Source: Selaginella tamariscina
Lineage: Eukaryota > Streptophyta > Lycopodiopsida > Selaginellales > Selaginellaceae
Length of the DNA stretch: 64,000 nt
NCBI GenBank assembly: GCA_003024785.1
Contig: PUQB01000535.1
Coordinates: 33,939 to 97,938, forward strand
Reading direction: 5' to 3'
In this document: piece after piece, positions 1 through 11,665 of the stretch
Layout: each line of letters starts with the position of its first letter
How positions within the stretch are numbered: position 1 is the stretch's first letter
Made by a program: the position numbers and the translations under genes
Notes under the pieces: generated by a model
Told to the model about the DNA's origin: nothing
Database searches by the model: none
Seen by the model: only the letters and a program-made list of their open reading frames with translations

Positions 1-946
1 CGGAGACTTTATGGGGTACCATCACTGCTTGTAGGAAACCGTTTCAATTGTTCGTGATGGATCGGCGGGTGTCAAAAAATCCTTCGACAGACAGGACACT
101 AGAGGATTTGGTGGAGAAACTTAGCCGTGCAAGCATGTACAAAGAAGGTATTTATTATTGAATTCATACTTGCACTCTTGACTGATATCTACGTTTTCAG
201 GTATTTATTTCTTGATTCTTGCTCATGTCACCGATACCTTTGCCTTCTCCTTTGCCAAGAGGAATAAACATCGTTGGACAGGATTTTATATGAATGATGC
301 TGATCCGAAGTGCATTGATTCGGTTGTTCACTTGGTTGTTAGGAATGCGCCAAACAGTTTCAAACTTCCAAATGACTGGCCAGGCATCTGTTTGCACTCC
401 AACGGCCCTGAACCTCCATCCGATACACCGATAGGTGAGTGACGTATTCGGCAATGTACGTTATCCAAACATCACAAGTCAAGCGGCACGGAGCATCGTC
501 AACTTGATCAGGGGTCCTCACAGTGATGCGTGGGTTTTTGACTACTGCACTAGGGGGTCCGTCTTGAAGGAGTGTTACCTTCGGCATACATGTGTATTTG
601 CCGTTGAAAAGGATAAGACCATGGTTGAGGACCTGAACAAGTGGATAGATAGGTTCTCAACTGACTACCCCAACGAATCCATAAAGGAGTATTTGAGAAA
701 GTTCCCTCCAGATAAGTGCGATAGCTCTGAAGACGAATCTGGTTCAATGTCGGAGTCTGAGGACGAACTTCAATCAGATATTAGACCGGAAGTTATCTCG
801 AGGAGTACAGAACATTGCACACTCCATTACCCATGGAAACATCAATAGAAGATGCAGAAGATCTTGAACCATCTCACAAGCGGCTTAGACCTTCTTCGCC
901 TCACTCAGAAGGTAATAGCGAAGAAGAATTGTTAATGAATTGTTAG
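1..946 (+). pseudogene. ParB/DNA-methylase-like fusion gene, copy A, 3' part
   Basis: Only the C-terminal part is in the window. Two exons are visible: 1-147 and 201-946, separated by a 53-bp GT-AG intron (148-200) found at the same place in copies B, D and E. The translation runs through the methylase-like region: FVMDRRVSKN at the place of a catalytic DPPY motif, then FDYCTRGSVLKECYL, which resembles the DPFxGSGTT S-adenosylmethionine-binding motif. It ends in an acidic Ser/Glu-rich tail. Compared with B and D, this copy lacks two bases at about 436 (GGTGAG for GGTATGAG, also seen in E) and one base at about 815, so the frame breaks twice. The phosphatase gene follows on the same strand. 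The methylase assignment is an inference from motif order. Confidence 0.6.
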
Positions 947-1147
947 AGTGACGAATAGTTGTAAATGAGTGTAACATAAGGCATTTTTGTATATTTCGTT
1001 TATATTTGTACAGAAAATAAATTCTCAAGGATTAATGAAGCTTTTAGTTCAAACATGGGTCACACATTAACAAGGTAAATAATATACCTTGATAATTTTA
1101 AGGTCAGCTAATTATCATTTTGCAGATGTAATGAAACAATTGAGAAC

Positions 1148-1962
1148 ATGGATTTTCAGCATTGGCATGAGGTAAGAGAGGGGTTTGGCGACAATTTCTT
1201 GTGCCACATGTCAGAATGACAGAGTTCATGCAGGAAATGGATAATAATGCAGCTCAAAACATCGTTACCATGGGGGCCACTTCAGTTTTTTCATCATCAT
1301 TTTTATTGGCTTCAGTTCCGAAATCAATTTCTTCAGCGCATGCAATATCTGAATCTTGTAAGGATGATGTACAATTAAATGATGAAGGGATAGGCAACGA
1401 GATAGTGGCAACGGATAAATGTGAAAGGGAGCAAACAAGTGATTTGCAAAGTATTCAAGAGGCAACGCTATCTCATGTTACTCATGGCCATATTGTGTTG
1501 TTGGATGTCAATGGTGTTCTGCTTCATCGACAAAGGCGAGGATAGGAAAAAAGAAATCAAACAAGGAGATTTCATTCCTTGTCATGGTAAATTTCGATAT
1601 GATATTATTTTTCGTCCAGGGTTGGATCGTCTCTTTCAAAAGCTTAAGGAGATGGGTGCGCTTGTGGGGATTTGGTCATGCATGCAGATTCATAACTTAA
1701 CACCGCTGTTGAATTTGCTTAAGAAACATTGTAGTGTTGCAGAAGATGTGATTCGTAAAGATTGGATTTTTGACCAGCGAATGTGTTATAAACCTCTCGA
1801 ATTTCACAATATAAGAAAGGAAAGCAAGCCATACTTCTTCAAGAATGAAAGAATAATTGGGACTCATGGGGAGATCAGTCGCTTAAGGATAATGAAGAAT
1901 GCACATATCTTAGTAGTAGACGACTCTCCTCAGAAGGCTATGCTCAACCAAAACATTGCTTG
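1148..1962 (+). pseudogene. NIF/FCP1-like HAD phosphatase gene, copy A, truncated by gap
   Basis: Exon 1 (1148-1171) encodes MDFQHWHE. A 62-bp GT-AG intron (1172-1233) leads to exon 2 at 1234 (EMDNNAAQN...). Exon 2 carries HAD motif I as LLDVNGVLLH, the FCP1-like IWSCMQIHN stretch, and motif IV VVDDSPQKAML just before the assembly gap cuts the gene. Two bases are missing after GACAAAGG at about 1536 relative to copy D, which breaks the frame. This copy shares a 9-bp segment (TTTTTTCATC region near 1287) with copy C that B, D and E lack, so it belongs to a different sublineage. The likely role is a protein phosphatase of the CTD-phosphatase type; activity is unknown. Confidence 0.6.
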
Positions 1963-2454
1963 NNNNNNNNNNNNNNNNNNNNNNNNNNNNNNNNNNNNNN
2001 NNNNNNNNNNNNNNNNNNNNNNNNNNNNNNNNNNNNNNNNNNNNNNNNNNNNNNNNNNNNNNNNNNNNNNNNNNNNNNNNNNNNNNNNNNNNNNNNNNNN
2101 NNNNNNNNNNNNNNNNNNNNNNNNNNNNNNNNNNNNNNNNNNNNNNNNNNNNNNNNNNNNNNNNNNNNNNNNNNNNNNNNNNNNNNNNNNNNNNNNNNNN
2201 NNNNNNNNNNNNNNNNNNNNNNNNNNNNNNNNNNNNNNNNNNNNNNNNNNNNNNNNNNNNNNNNNNNNNNNNNNNNNNNNNNNNNNNNNNNNNNNNNNNN
2301 NNNNNNNNNNNNNNNNNNNNNNNNNNNNNNNNNNNNNNNNNNNNNNNNNNNNNNNNNNNNNNNNNNNNNNNNNNNNNNNNNNNNNNNNNNNNNNNNNNNN
2401 NNNNNNNNNNNNNNNNNNNNNNNNNNNNNNNNNNNNNNNNNNNNNNNNNNNNNN
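1963..2454. other. Assembly gap (run of N)
   Basis: There are 492 undetermined bases. The left side ends inside phosphatase copy A and the right side begins in the intron just upstream of methylase-like copy B. The missing end of A, its subterminal region and TIR, and the 5' parts of copy B would need far more than 492 bp, so the gap length is probably not real and the A-B tandem order may be a scaffolding artefact. Confidence 0.97.
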
Positions 2455-2506
2455 CAAGTGTGTGTGCGTTTTATATAATTTATATTTATAGTGTATTATT
2501 TTGCAG

Positions 2507-5500
2507 AAGGACGATTTGATCAAACAAGAGAGATCGAGTCATTAGTATGGAGTCGTCGTCAAATTCTGGGTAAGAATTAAAATAAAATCTGTTATACTCG
2601 GATACTTGAACTAATCATTTTTGTATTCAGATGTGGAATTGAGGTGACATTAAAGACAAGAGCAGGAGAAGAGATGGGCAGGGGGATTCTGGAATCAACT
2701 TGGCCATATTTTAAGATAAATGGGAAGCGCATTGGAGCAACCATGGTTGCTGTCAAATTAACCTCTGTCACATCTCATGGACAAGCAAAACAATGGAAAG
2801 TAGATTCGCTAGTCAAGCACCCGAAAGCAGGCTGCGAACCCAGATTGGACGATGCTCGACAGATATGCCTTGTTCCATCCAATGTCACGTTCTCGGATCC
2901 AGAGGTCGTCAGTTACAACATTAATTCGGGTGGTTTTGTCGACTTGTGGATAATGACGTTCACGTGTTCACTAATGATGTTGACCTTGGAGTTCTTCTTC
3001 AACTCAACGAAAGCCCATCTATGGAGGGGATCCATCTGGATGTCTACTTCGAAGATCTTCAGACTCATCGAGTAGGTGTATTGTCAGGAGATATTGCTTC
3101 ACAATACAGAAAATCAGCAAGTGGAGCAATCTTCCCTCTTCACATTGAAGAAGAACACAGCGACATCATAATGGAGATTGAGAGGTGGCTCGGTCTCAGG
3201 TTCTCTACAGATCACGTTCAATTTGCTTAGGAAGCTTGGGAGCTGGAAGAGTGTGCCGAGAACACTAGAACAGCTGCAGTCGGGGATCACACATGTTGAT
3301 TCGGATCGCAAAAGAAAATCATCAATCGTTTTGTCAGCTGCACCTGTGGCATCTCATGCTGCAATAAGTCACAAGGAAATGATGTTGGATGATAAGATTT
3401 ATCCTTGTAGGGTTAAATATTGCAGCGTCAACCCAAACTTCAATTACAGGCCACTCAACCAGGAACGTGTAGCTGAGCTCATGGAGAAGATGAAGGACGA
3501 CAATTCTTATACCGTTCCACATAATGCTGTTTTGTGTCCATACTATGAAAGAAGGAAGGGCTGACAAAGTCTGGATCACAACACCAGAACAACTCATGAA
3601 GATTCAGACGGAGAATAAAAATCTATCAAGTACTACATCATTAGTGGCCAGCACACAATAACGGCAGCCCAACGACTTCTCGATGAACACAACAAAGGAA
3701 CGATGGCAACTAAACTTTCGAGCATACCCGTGAGAAGCTGACAAAAAGATCGGCGTTTTTAGCTAAGCCGAATCTCACAATCGAGCAGTACCATAAGTTA
3801 TCGGCGGAATGGGACGCTGCCGACACCAACCACTACAACAGCAAAATATGGGAGAAGTTTAAACACACGCGAGCCGTGTGGGAATCTCTTCAGCGACCAC
3901 AAAGAGCTACCGCAGGGAATACACAATCTGCGGAATACCGGGTAAGCAAATTGTTTGGGCGGGATTTATCTCGCCGGTATATTAATCTGTCTTTTTCCTC
4001 AGAGAGTTGAAGAAATTGCAGCAGTTGATTTTGCCCAGGTGGGCGGGAAGGAAACATCCTTTCTGATGATGTTGATTTCTTGCCCCGAAGATAGGATCTT
4101 TGCCAAATGGTTGGGGATTATGGAATCCTTTTCAAAAGGAACACTGAAGAAGAAGCAGACAAGTGAAGGGGAGCCCTCAGAAAAGTCTGCAAAGAAACCC
4201 AGTAAGACGCCGAAGGCTAAGTCTGTTCAATCTACAAAGGATGTAGACAACGATTTCAAGCTCACATGGTTGAAGCCTTTAAATGGAACAACGATGGAGG
4301 AGATGGAAGTCTTGGCTGATTTGGTGATCGATGGCAAACTACAAATTAATAACAGCAGCCCAACCTCTCCTTTTCATCTCAAGGCAATGGAGTTGAAGAC
4401 GGTCAGGCATTTCAAGGAGTGGTTGGGAATACACTGCCACAAACTGGGTTGGACCTCGACTTCAACATATGAAGAGGTAGCAAATATTTGCATGTGACGA
4501 ACGATGATATGCTTGTCGAATGGGTGAACCAATCGGAAGATCTGGGCAAGAATCTATTGCACGCCAACGCCAAAAAGGAGAACATTGGGATGACGCCTTC
4601 TCTTATGGCAGTCCTTCAGCAGCGGAGAACCGAATTGAACCTTATAAAGGAGGATGCTACGAATCACGACAAGCCCTACAGATGTTTGTTGTTAGATTCG
4701 GAGACTTTATGGGGTAACATCACTGCTTGTAGGAAACCGTTTCAATTGTTCGTGATGGATCGGCGGGTGTCAAAAAATCTTTCGACAGATAGGGCACTAG
4801 AGGATCTGGTGGAGAAACTTAGCCGTGCAAGCATATACATAGAAGGTATTTATTATTGAATTCATGCTTGCGCTCTTCACTGATACCTACTTTTTCAGGT
4901 ATTTATTTCTTGATTCTTGCTCATGTCACCGATACTTTTGCCTTCGCCTTCGCCAAGAAGAATAGACATCGTTGGACAGGATTTTATATGAACGATGCTA
5001 ATCCCAAGTGCATTGATACGTTGTTCACTTGGTTGTTAGGAATGCGCCAAACAATTTCAAGCTTCCAAATGACTGGCCAGGCATCTGTTTGCACTCCAAC
5101 GGCCCTGAACCTCCATCCGATACACCGATAGGTATGAGTGACGTATTCGGCAATGTACGTTATCCAAACATTACAAGTCAAGCGGCACGGAGCATCGTCA
5201 ACTTGATCAGGGGTCCTCACAGTGATGCGTGGGTTTTTGACTACTGCACTAGGGGGTCCGTCTTGAAGGAGTGTTACCTTCGGCATACATGTGTGTTTGC
5301 CGTTGAAAAGGATAAGACCATGGTTGAGGACCTGAACAAGTGGATAGATTGGGTCTCAACTGAGTACCCCAACGATTCCATAAAGGCGTATTTGAGAAAG
5401 TTCCCTCCAGATAAGTGCGATAGCTCTGAAGGTGAATCTGGTTCAATCTCGGAGTCTGAGAACGAACTTCAATCAGATATTAGACCGGAAGTTATCTCGA

Positions 5501-5643
5501 GGAGTACAGAACATTCGCACACTCCAGGACCCATGGAAACATCAATAGAAGATGCAGAAGATCTTGAACCATCTCACAAGCGGCTTAGACCTTCTTCGCC
5601 TCACTCAGAAGGTAATAGCGAAGAAGAATTGATAATGAATTGA
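2507..5643 (+). CDS. ParB-like / DNA-methylase-like fusion gene, copy B (frame-disrupted)
   Basis: Four exons are visible: 2507-2569 (ATG at 2547), 2631-3941, 4003-4845 and 4899-5643, with introns of 53-61 bp that all obey GT-AG. The consensus product is about 970 residues. The N-terminal module resembles the start of the transposase protein (GDRV, GRGIL). A ParB/sulfiredoxin-like stretch follows (YCSVNPNFNYRPL, then SGQHT about 75 residues on), then a lysine-rich linker, then the methylase-like domain (MDRRVS; FDYCTRGSVLKE) and an acidic tail. Small indels break the frame in several places relative to copy D: an extra A near 2530, a missing C near 3233, one near 4475 and one near 5019. The intron at 3942-4002 contains a palindrome unit of the array type. 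The start codon may lie in an upstream exon, because the frame is open back to the splice acceptor in copy D. Confidence 0.6.
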
Positions 5644-5846
5644 TAGAGTGATGAATAGTTGTAAATGAGTGTAACATAAGGCATTTTTGTATATTTTTTT
5701 ATATTTGTACAGAAAATAAATTCTCAAGGATTAATGAAGCTTTTAGTTCAAACATGGGTCACACATTAACAAGGTAAATAATATACCTTGATAATTTTAA
5801 GGTCAGCTAATTATCATTTTGCAGATGTAATGAAATAATTGAGAAC

Positions 5847-7091
5847 ATGGATTTTCAGCATTGCCATGAGGTAAGAGAGGGGTTTGGCGACAATTTCTTG
5901 TGCCACATGTCAGAATGACAGAGTTCATGCAGGAAATGGATAATAATGCAGCTCAAAACATCGTTACCATGGGGGCCACTTCATCATCATTTTTATTGGC
6001 TTCAGTTCCGAAATCAATTTCTTCAGCGCATGCAATATCTGAATCTTGTAAGGATGATGTACAATTAAATGATGAAGGGATAGGCAACGAGATAGTGGCA
6101 ACGGATAAATGTGAAAGGGAGCAAACAAGTGATTTGCAAAGTATTCAAGAGGCAACGCTATCTCATGTTACTCATGGCCATATTGTGTTGTTGGATGTCA
6201 ATGGTGTTCTGCTTCATCGACAAAGGCCCAGGATAGAAAAAAGAAATCAAACAAGGAGATTTCATTCCTTGTCATGGTAAATTTCGATATGATATTATTT
6301 TTCGTCCAGGGTTGGATCGTCTCTTTCAAAAGCTTAAGGAGATGGGTGCGCTTGTGGGGATTTGGTCATGCATGCAGATTCATAACTTAACACCGCTGTT
6401 GAGTTTACTTAAGAAACATTGTAGTGTTGCAGAAGAGGTGATTCGTAAAGATTGGATTTTTGACCAGCGAATGTGTCATAAACCTCTCGAATTTCACAAT
6501 ATAAGAAAGGAAAGCAAGCCATACTTCTTCAAGAATGAAAGAATAATTGGGACTCATGGGGAGATCAGTCGCTTAAGGATAATGAAGAACGCACAGATAG
6601 TAGTAGACGACTCTCCTCAGAAGGCTATGCTCAACCAAAACATTGCTTGTATTCATCCAATCACTTTCGATCCATATTCTGATACCGATATCATGGATGA
6701 GCTAGTGAACTACTTGGATACGTGCCTCAGAAAGAAGAATCTCGAAAATTTTTGTGAGCAGTATCCACCGTATCATACATTTCCTGAAGCTTTTCTTTCT
6801 CGTGATATTGAATTTTATAAAATGAAGGATAGCAACCGGGCGCTTTATAATATTATTCTTAAGGAACGTCAGTTTTTAGATGAGCCTTTATGCAGACCTT
6901 CTCTTATCACATCTTATGTATTAACAAGGATGGCAACTCCCAATTGCATTCGTGAGAGTGTTAAGTGGTGGCAACAACATCAAGATATTGACCAAAATGA
7001 TTTGATTAATCCGGAGAGTGATGATTTAGACAAAATGAAAAGATTTCTTTGTATGATAGAAAGAAAGTATTTAAAAAAATTAACATGTTGA
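5847..7091 (+). CDS. NIF/FCP1-like HAD phosphatase gene, copy B
   Basis: Exon 1 is 5847-5870 and exon 2 is 5933-7091, joined across a 62-bp GT-AG intron; the product is about 394 residues. HAD motif I is LLDVNGVLLH near residue 95, so the second Asp of the FCP1 signature DxDx(T/V) is Asn. IGIWSCM supplies motif II and VVDDSPQKAML near residue 230 supplies motif IV, typical of the NLI-interacting-factor (FCP1) branch. The C-terminal 150 residues (CEQYPPYHTF, RESVKWWQQHQ) I do not recognise. A base missing near 6230 breaks the frame just after motif I. The reading frame ends eight residues later than in copies D and E. It lies about 200 bp downstream of the methylase-like gene on the same strand. 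Role: probable protein phosphatase or phosphate-binding relic carried by a transposon. Confidence 0.65.
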
Positions 7092-7363
7092 TAAGAAAAT
7101 GATTTCATTTGTAATTATGTTTGATAGTATTTCTTCATTATTGTAAACTATTTTTAGAATAATATGAATATTCTAAGATATTTTAGGAATATTCCTTACT
7201 AAGTAAGGTTATTGAAGGATTAATTAATTAATTAATTAATATTTAAGGCTTAATTACATATTAATTAAATGATTAATTAATAATTAAAACTTAAGTATTA
7301 ATTAGTAATTTATTTTATATTCCCATTTTCACGTATCATGCCCACTTTAGTTACAACGTGCAT
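7092..7363 (+). repeat. Right subterminal region and TIR of copy B
   Basis: AT-rich sequence with runs of TTAATTAA and the palindrome GGAATATTCC leads to the 27-bp TIR at 7337-7363 (CATGCCCACTTTAGTTACAA, ending CGTGCAT). The same 270-bp tail follows phosphatase copies C, D and E. The next four bases are ATAT (7364-7367), the putative target duplication; the left end of copy B is not available for comparison. Confidence 0.75.
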
Positions 7364-8125
7364 ATATACTCACATTGTGAATTGGGATATATACCCTGTG
7401 TTGCTCTTAACTTAGAAGTTGAAGACATGCCTCAACCTTTCTAAAGTGGGTTGGCACGAAATCTTAATCACAATACAATAATACTTGGCGAGTTTAACAT
7501 AAAGACCCATCAACCCATAAACTTTAGGGGTGTTTTTAACTATATATGACACATGAACTAATCAAATTCAATTTTTTAAATGGAAGTGTTTGCTTCACCT
7601 AGAATTTTATGCAAATAAGTAATGATACCTAGCTAGATGAGTTTTTTAAATGCTAACTTCATCAAGAATTTTTGCAAATAACTAATGACACTTGATTGAG
7701 TGTTTCTTTGAAATGAAAGTACTAACTCTAACACCCAAAGGGACTTATTGTTATTAATTAATGACACCCAACTGGACTTTCATTAGATATTGTTACATAC
7801 CCCATAGGTTATAATTGTCCATGGTAGGCCACCTATTGCTAAATAAATAGCCAAAAGAGTTATTCAAAGACCTAAAACTTATAATTAAAAGAATAAGACT
7901 TAAACCCAATACCTCTCAATCTTTCTTAGTTTTAAGCTTTAAAGATAACTCAGCAAAAGGGCAATTGCTTATTCAAACACTCATTTTATTATATCTAATA
8001 GATACCCATGTGCACTAAATAAAGGCATGTTTCTTAAGACACTTAGGGCCCCTTGACATAATTTAATAGGTAACAATAGTCAACCTTCAAAGTAAAGGGT
8101 GGTGAAATAATAATTATTACCTTGA
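7364..8125 (-). repeat. Degenerate LTR fragment
   Basis: The stretch from about 7490 to 8110 matches, with many changes, the LTR family seen better at 52339-54086 and 43783-45527. Shared landmarks on the plus strand include AACTTTAGGGGTGTTTTTAA, the AATGACACCCAACTGGAC block, and CAACCTTCAAAGTAAAGGGT near the end. It lies in minus orientation and carries no coding frame. Confidence 0.5.
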
Positions 8126-8639
8126 ATGAGCCAACAAAACTTGGTAATTATTGTGCAAATGTAATCGTGTCATCAAAGCAATTCTTGAATTTTTGAACAA
8201 ACTCTTTGAAGTTCTCTAGCTTGAGGCCTACGTTGCACTTGTTTGATAGCTCTTTGACATGCCTCATCAGATTTTGGACATCTCTATTTTACCACTCATT
8301 AATATAATCAATCTTTTATTCTTGTTATCAACCATTGGTTCTTCGGACTTGTGAACTTAGTGAACAAACAATCTAGCTCGAAGAGCATACGATGGTAGTT
8401 TTTGAGTTATGACTATTGTCATGGCACAACAAGAACTTGATTCTATTTTTGGGAGATTTTGATTCAAACTATCATGGTTGCAAAAAATAAAATATGAATC
8501 AGAATTATTGATTCTTTATGAATTAAAGAGAGAGAAAATAATAAGAAAGCTAACTAAACAAAAGAATAACATACAACTTGTGTAAACCAATCCTGACCTT
8601 TTAATCTTGACTTCATAAATTCTTTTGGAAACTCATATG
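8126..8639. other. Intergenic stretch with a possible minus-strand coding relic
   Basis: The minus strand of about 8150-8310 reads as a short protein-like stretch (CNVGLKLENFKEF, then KNCFDDTI) with an interrupted continuation upstream. I do not recognise it; a retrotransposon gag relic is possible given the copia remains next to it. The rest of the stretch shows nothing I can name. Confidence 0.25.
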
Positions 8640-9480
8640 AACCACCAATCCCCATGCAGGATTTGGACCACCATCCCCATGCAAATAACCTACTATATCT
8701 ATAGAATACTCCAAGGCATATTGACATTGTATTAGCATATATTCTGGTGATTCATGACACCCACTCCATATTTGAGTCATCAAAGAAAAAGGTATTTCAT
8801 AACTTTTATTGATGACTACTCACACTACACTTCCTCATGCTCATGGCCAAGAAATCTGAGGTATTTGATCATTTCATGTGTATAAGATTTGAACTAGAAA
8901 TCTTATAGGGAAGCAGCTCAAAACTCTTTGCAATGACAACTATGAAGAATACAAGTCAGGAGAAGTTGTGCAATGATAGTGAAATCTAGCAGCAATTTAC
9001 AACCCTTCACAGTCTCACTCAGAATGATGTCGTTGAAAGGATGAATCGAAACTAATAGAGAGTGCTTGTAGCTTTTATCCTTTTGGTCAAAGGTTTATAT
9101 TAGCAATAGAGTACCAATGCAACTTCTTTCAAATGTTTCTTACAAATTTTGGATAGACAAGTAGGCCAGCTTGAAGCATATCAAAGTTTTTGGATGCTTA
9201 GTGTATGCATAAAATTCTGATGAGCATCGTAGAAAACTAGAACCAAAAGAGTATTCACTACATTATGGTTAAGTATTGCCTTAAGACTAAATATTGCTTA
9301 TACAACACAGCCACCAAGTCAATTATCACTAGTCGGGATGTCAAGTTCAATGAAAATACTTTGTATAAGCACATTACAAAACACCAAGCTCAACTTGTGT
9401 TTTGTGGTGCAATGAAGAAGATAGCTCTAGGGCAATTGGGTGGCAATGAGGTCAACCACAACATCAGGGCCAGATGATCA
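8640..9480 (+). pseudogene. Ty1/copia retrotransposon integrase remnant
   Basis: Broken frames on the plus strand spell copia integrase landmarks in order: FITFIDDYSHYT followed after a frameshift by MAKKSEVFDHFM (about 8795-8880), QNDVVERMNR (about 9020-9050, matching the usual QNGVVERMNR), FGCLVYA and DEHRRKLEPK (about 9190-9250), and LYNTATKSIITSRDVKFNE (9300-9356). The order and spacing match the C-terminal half of a Ty1/copia integrase. Several stops and frameshifts show it is dead. No matching reverse transcriptase was seen downstream. Confidence 0.7.
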
Positions 9481-9639
9481 GCAAGATTCAAAGGTCTAGA
9501 GTAACAGTACCCACTTTCATTCACCCTACTCATGCAAAGCAAGAAGAAGAAGACATTACCACGTTCAATGGGTTCAAATCATTTGAAAGTCTATTTGATT
9601 CATTGAAGTTGAGTATGAGCCGCCTCAGTTAGTGGCACC

Positions 9640-10645
9640 AATTGTCAGCAAGCTAGGATGGACAACCTAAGCTCATTAACTAAGGCACTTTTGCTAGCAA
9701 GCAAACCCATATATAAGGCCTAACCTCCCTTAAGAAGATGCCCAAAGCTTAACATCTTGATGTGAGCACAAGCACATCTGCTTACCAAGATCTCAACTCT
9801 TTAAGCATTAAACACATAACAGAACCCAAAGGGTGTGCCTTAGGTGTTGTATTGTATGCACAAGTGTCATATGTTCATCCTAGGACATAGGTTATTGACA
9901 TAACCCCTAAGAAATAAGAGTTATATTTGGTGTCACAAACATGAATCACATATGCCAACCCTAGAAATCTTCTCTATGAACCCTTAAGAAACATAGTAAG
10001 TGAAAATTTGCATGGCTAGATTACACACTCACAATTGGATAAGGGCATAGATAATACTTATATTATGAGTTAGGATGCATGTCTTGCTTAGTTATGAATA
10101 TCATTCTTAGCTTGGTGTGGAGGAGGAGAGTAGAGACATGCTTCAACTTCTAACCTAAAAAACATGACATTGTACTTTGACAAGATCTCCCACAAGTGTA
10201 AATGGATTGTAGGACAGAAGGAATTAGTCAATGTACTTAGTCACAACAACATGGAATTGTTAACCCATGTTTTCCTATTTTTAAAAAGTGTGATTAGCAC
10301 GAAATTGGTGACCCACCTACCCCTAAACCCTACCTCAAGGGATTATGGCATGGAATTAGGTCAACCCTAGGGTGTTTTTAATTATAATTGACATGCCAAA
10401 CTCATCAAAACTAGCCAAAAATATAACTAGGATATGAAAAATAAGGGGAAAGTTTTTTTTTTTTAAAAGGTGAGCTCTATCTTCATTTGAAGCTTTTTAA
10501 GGATACTCTGTTAGACTATCATTAAATACCTAAGTGCATTAAGCAGGTCCATTTCTTATTACATTTAAGGCCCGTTAACATAGTTCGATAAATAATAATA
10601 ATTAACTTCCAAAGTAAGGGATGATCATGAAAAACTATGACAATC
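9640..10645 (-). repeat. LTR fragment, minus orientation
   Basis: The stretch from about 9640 (CAAGCTAGGATGGACAACCT) to AAAAACTATGACA near 10643 parallels the 53.0-54.09 kb part of the LTR family, including CCTCCCTTAAGAAGATGCCC and the terminal AAAAACTATGACA. It is heavily diverged. It flanks the copia remnant, but the landmarks are those of the LTR family found elsewhere in the window, so I do not assign it to that copia element. Confidence 0.45.
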
Positions 10646-11085
10646 ATTATCTAAACATGTCCTTGATCCAAGCTCATCCTTGGTATTAATCACTCTAGAA
10701 ACCATATGACATCTTGCATAGACCAATGGATCATTAAAGTTTCTCCATAATGTACACTATATGTGCTACCCAAATTTGACTGTTCTTTTGCTATTGTTAG
10801 GTGGTTTCAATGTGGACTTTCACATCTAGGACGTTCCCATCCCTCCTATGTATTAAAATACATCTCACCATTGGTCCAAAACTTGTTTTGTCTCTTGTGT
10901 GCTTTAAAAAGTAAACTCATATATGTTGTTGTCATACTCATTGCGAGGAACATGGAGCTTGATAGCCATCTTTCCATAGTCATAGTTTGAGAAATAATGT
11001 CACTAGTTGAGGCAGTTCTACATACATAATAGGTGTGCATATATATGGAAAGAGATAAAAATCATATTTGACACACACACCCACA
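10646..11085. other. Unassigned stretch
   Basis: No domain, RNA or repeat is recognised here. The only open frames are short and lack motifs. Confidence 0.4.
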
Positions 11086-11665
11086 CACAACAATGGAAAA
11101 CATCAACACTTTGTGTGAGCAACACTAAGTTTTTCAAGATGACCCCAAAAGTTTGATTCAGATACCCAATTAGGCATGAGACTTAGGTCATACCTATGTC
11201 CCTTAAAATGACTATCCTATAACCTCAAATGATAAATTGAGTAGACTTTAGGATCTTGTCCCAAAAGACTTAGACATGTTCATGCCATAACCCCACTTAG
11301 GAGACATGTTTAACACATACCAACATGAAAGAACTAAGGATCATAGCTTACCCTTTAAGAAATCATCATGTATAACCCTTTTAGGGCCCATGATTAAACC
11401 TTAAGGTTTAAGCTGTATCCTAATCCCATGGTTAATACTTTGTGTTAACACGAGTGTGCACTTAAAGTGGACATAAGTGTTGTGCGAAATAAACCCATAA
11501 GGTTAGGTTTAGAGAACCCTAAGCATGTGACCACACAAGTGCCTCATGAAAGGGCTCTTGCTTGAGTTGTTCAACTTCTAAACATGTTCACACACCCCAA
11601 GAAAGAACACCCCTAGCCAATTGTGCTTACTAACACACCTAATTATGAAACTTGACCTCTCTTGA
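11086..11665 (-). repeat. LTR fragment, minus orientation
   Basis: This stretch follows the 52.36-53.04 kb LTR segment in order (GAGCAACACTAAGTTTTTCA, CATGCCATAACCCC, TGTGACCACACAAGTGCCTC). It stops near 11665, where the sequence turns into the opposite orientation of the same family. Confidence 0.5.

Noticed and set aside
360-747. Minus-strand frames opposite the methylase-like gene, repeated in each copy
   Set aside because: They mirror the plus-strand exon with its codon structure; the splice sites and motifs support only the plus strand in copies A-D.
1930-2523. Long open frames across the N run
   Set aside because: Undetermined bases give no stops; the frames have no meaning.
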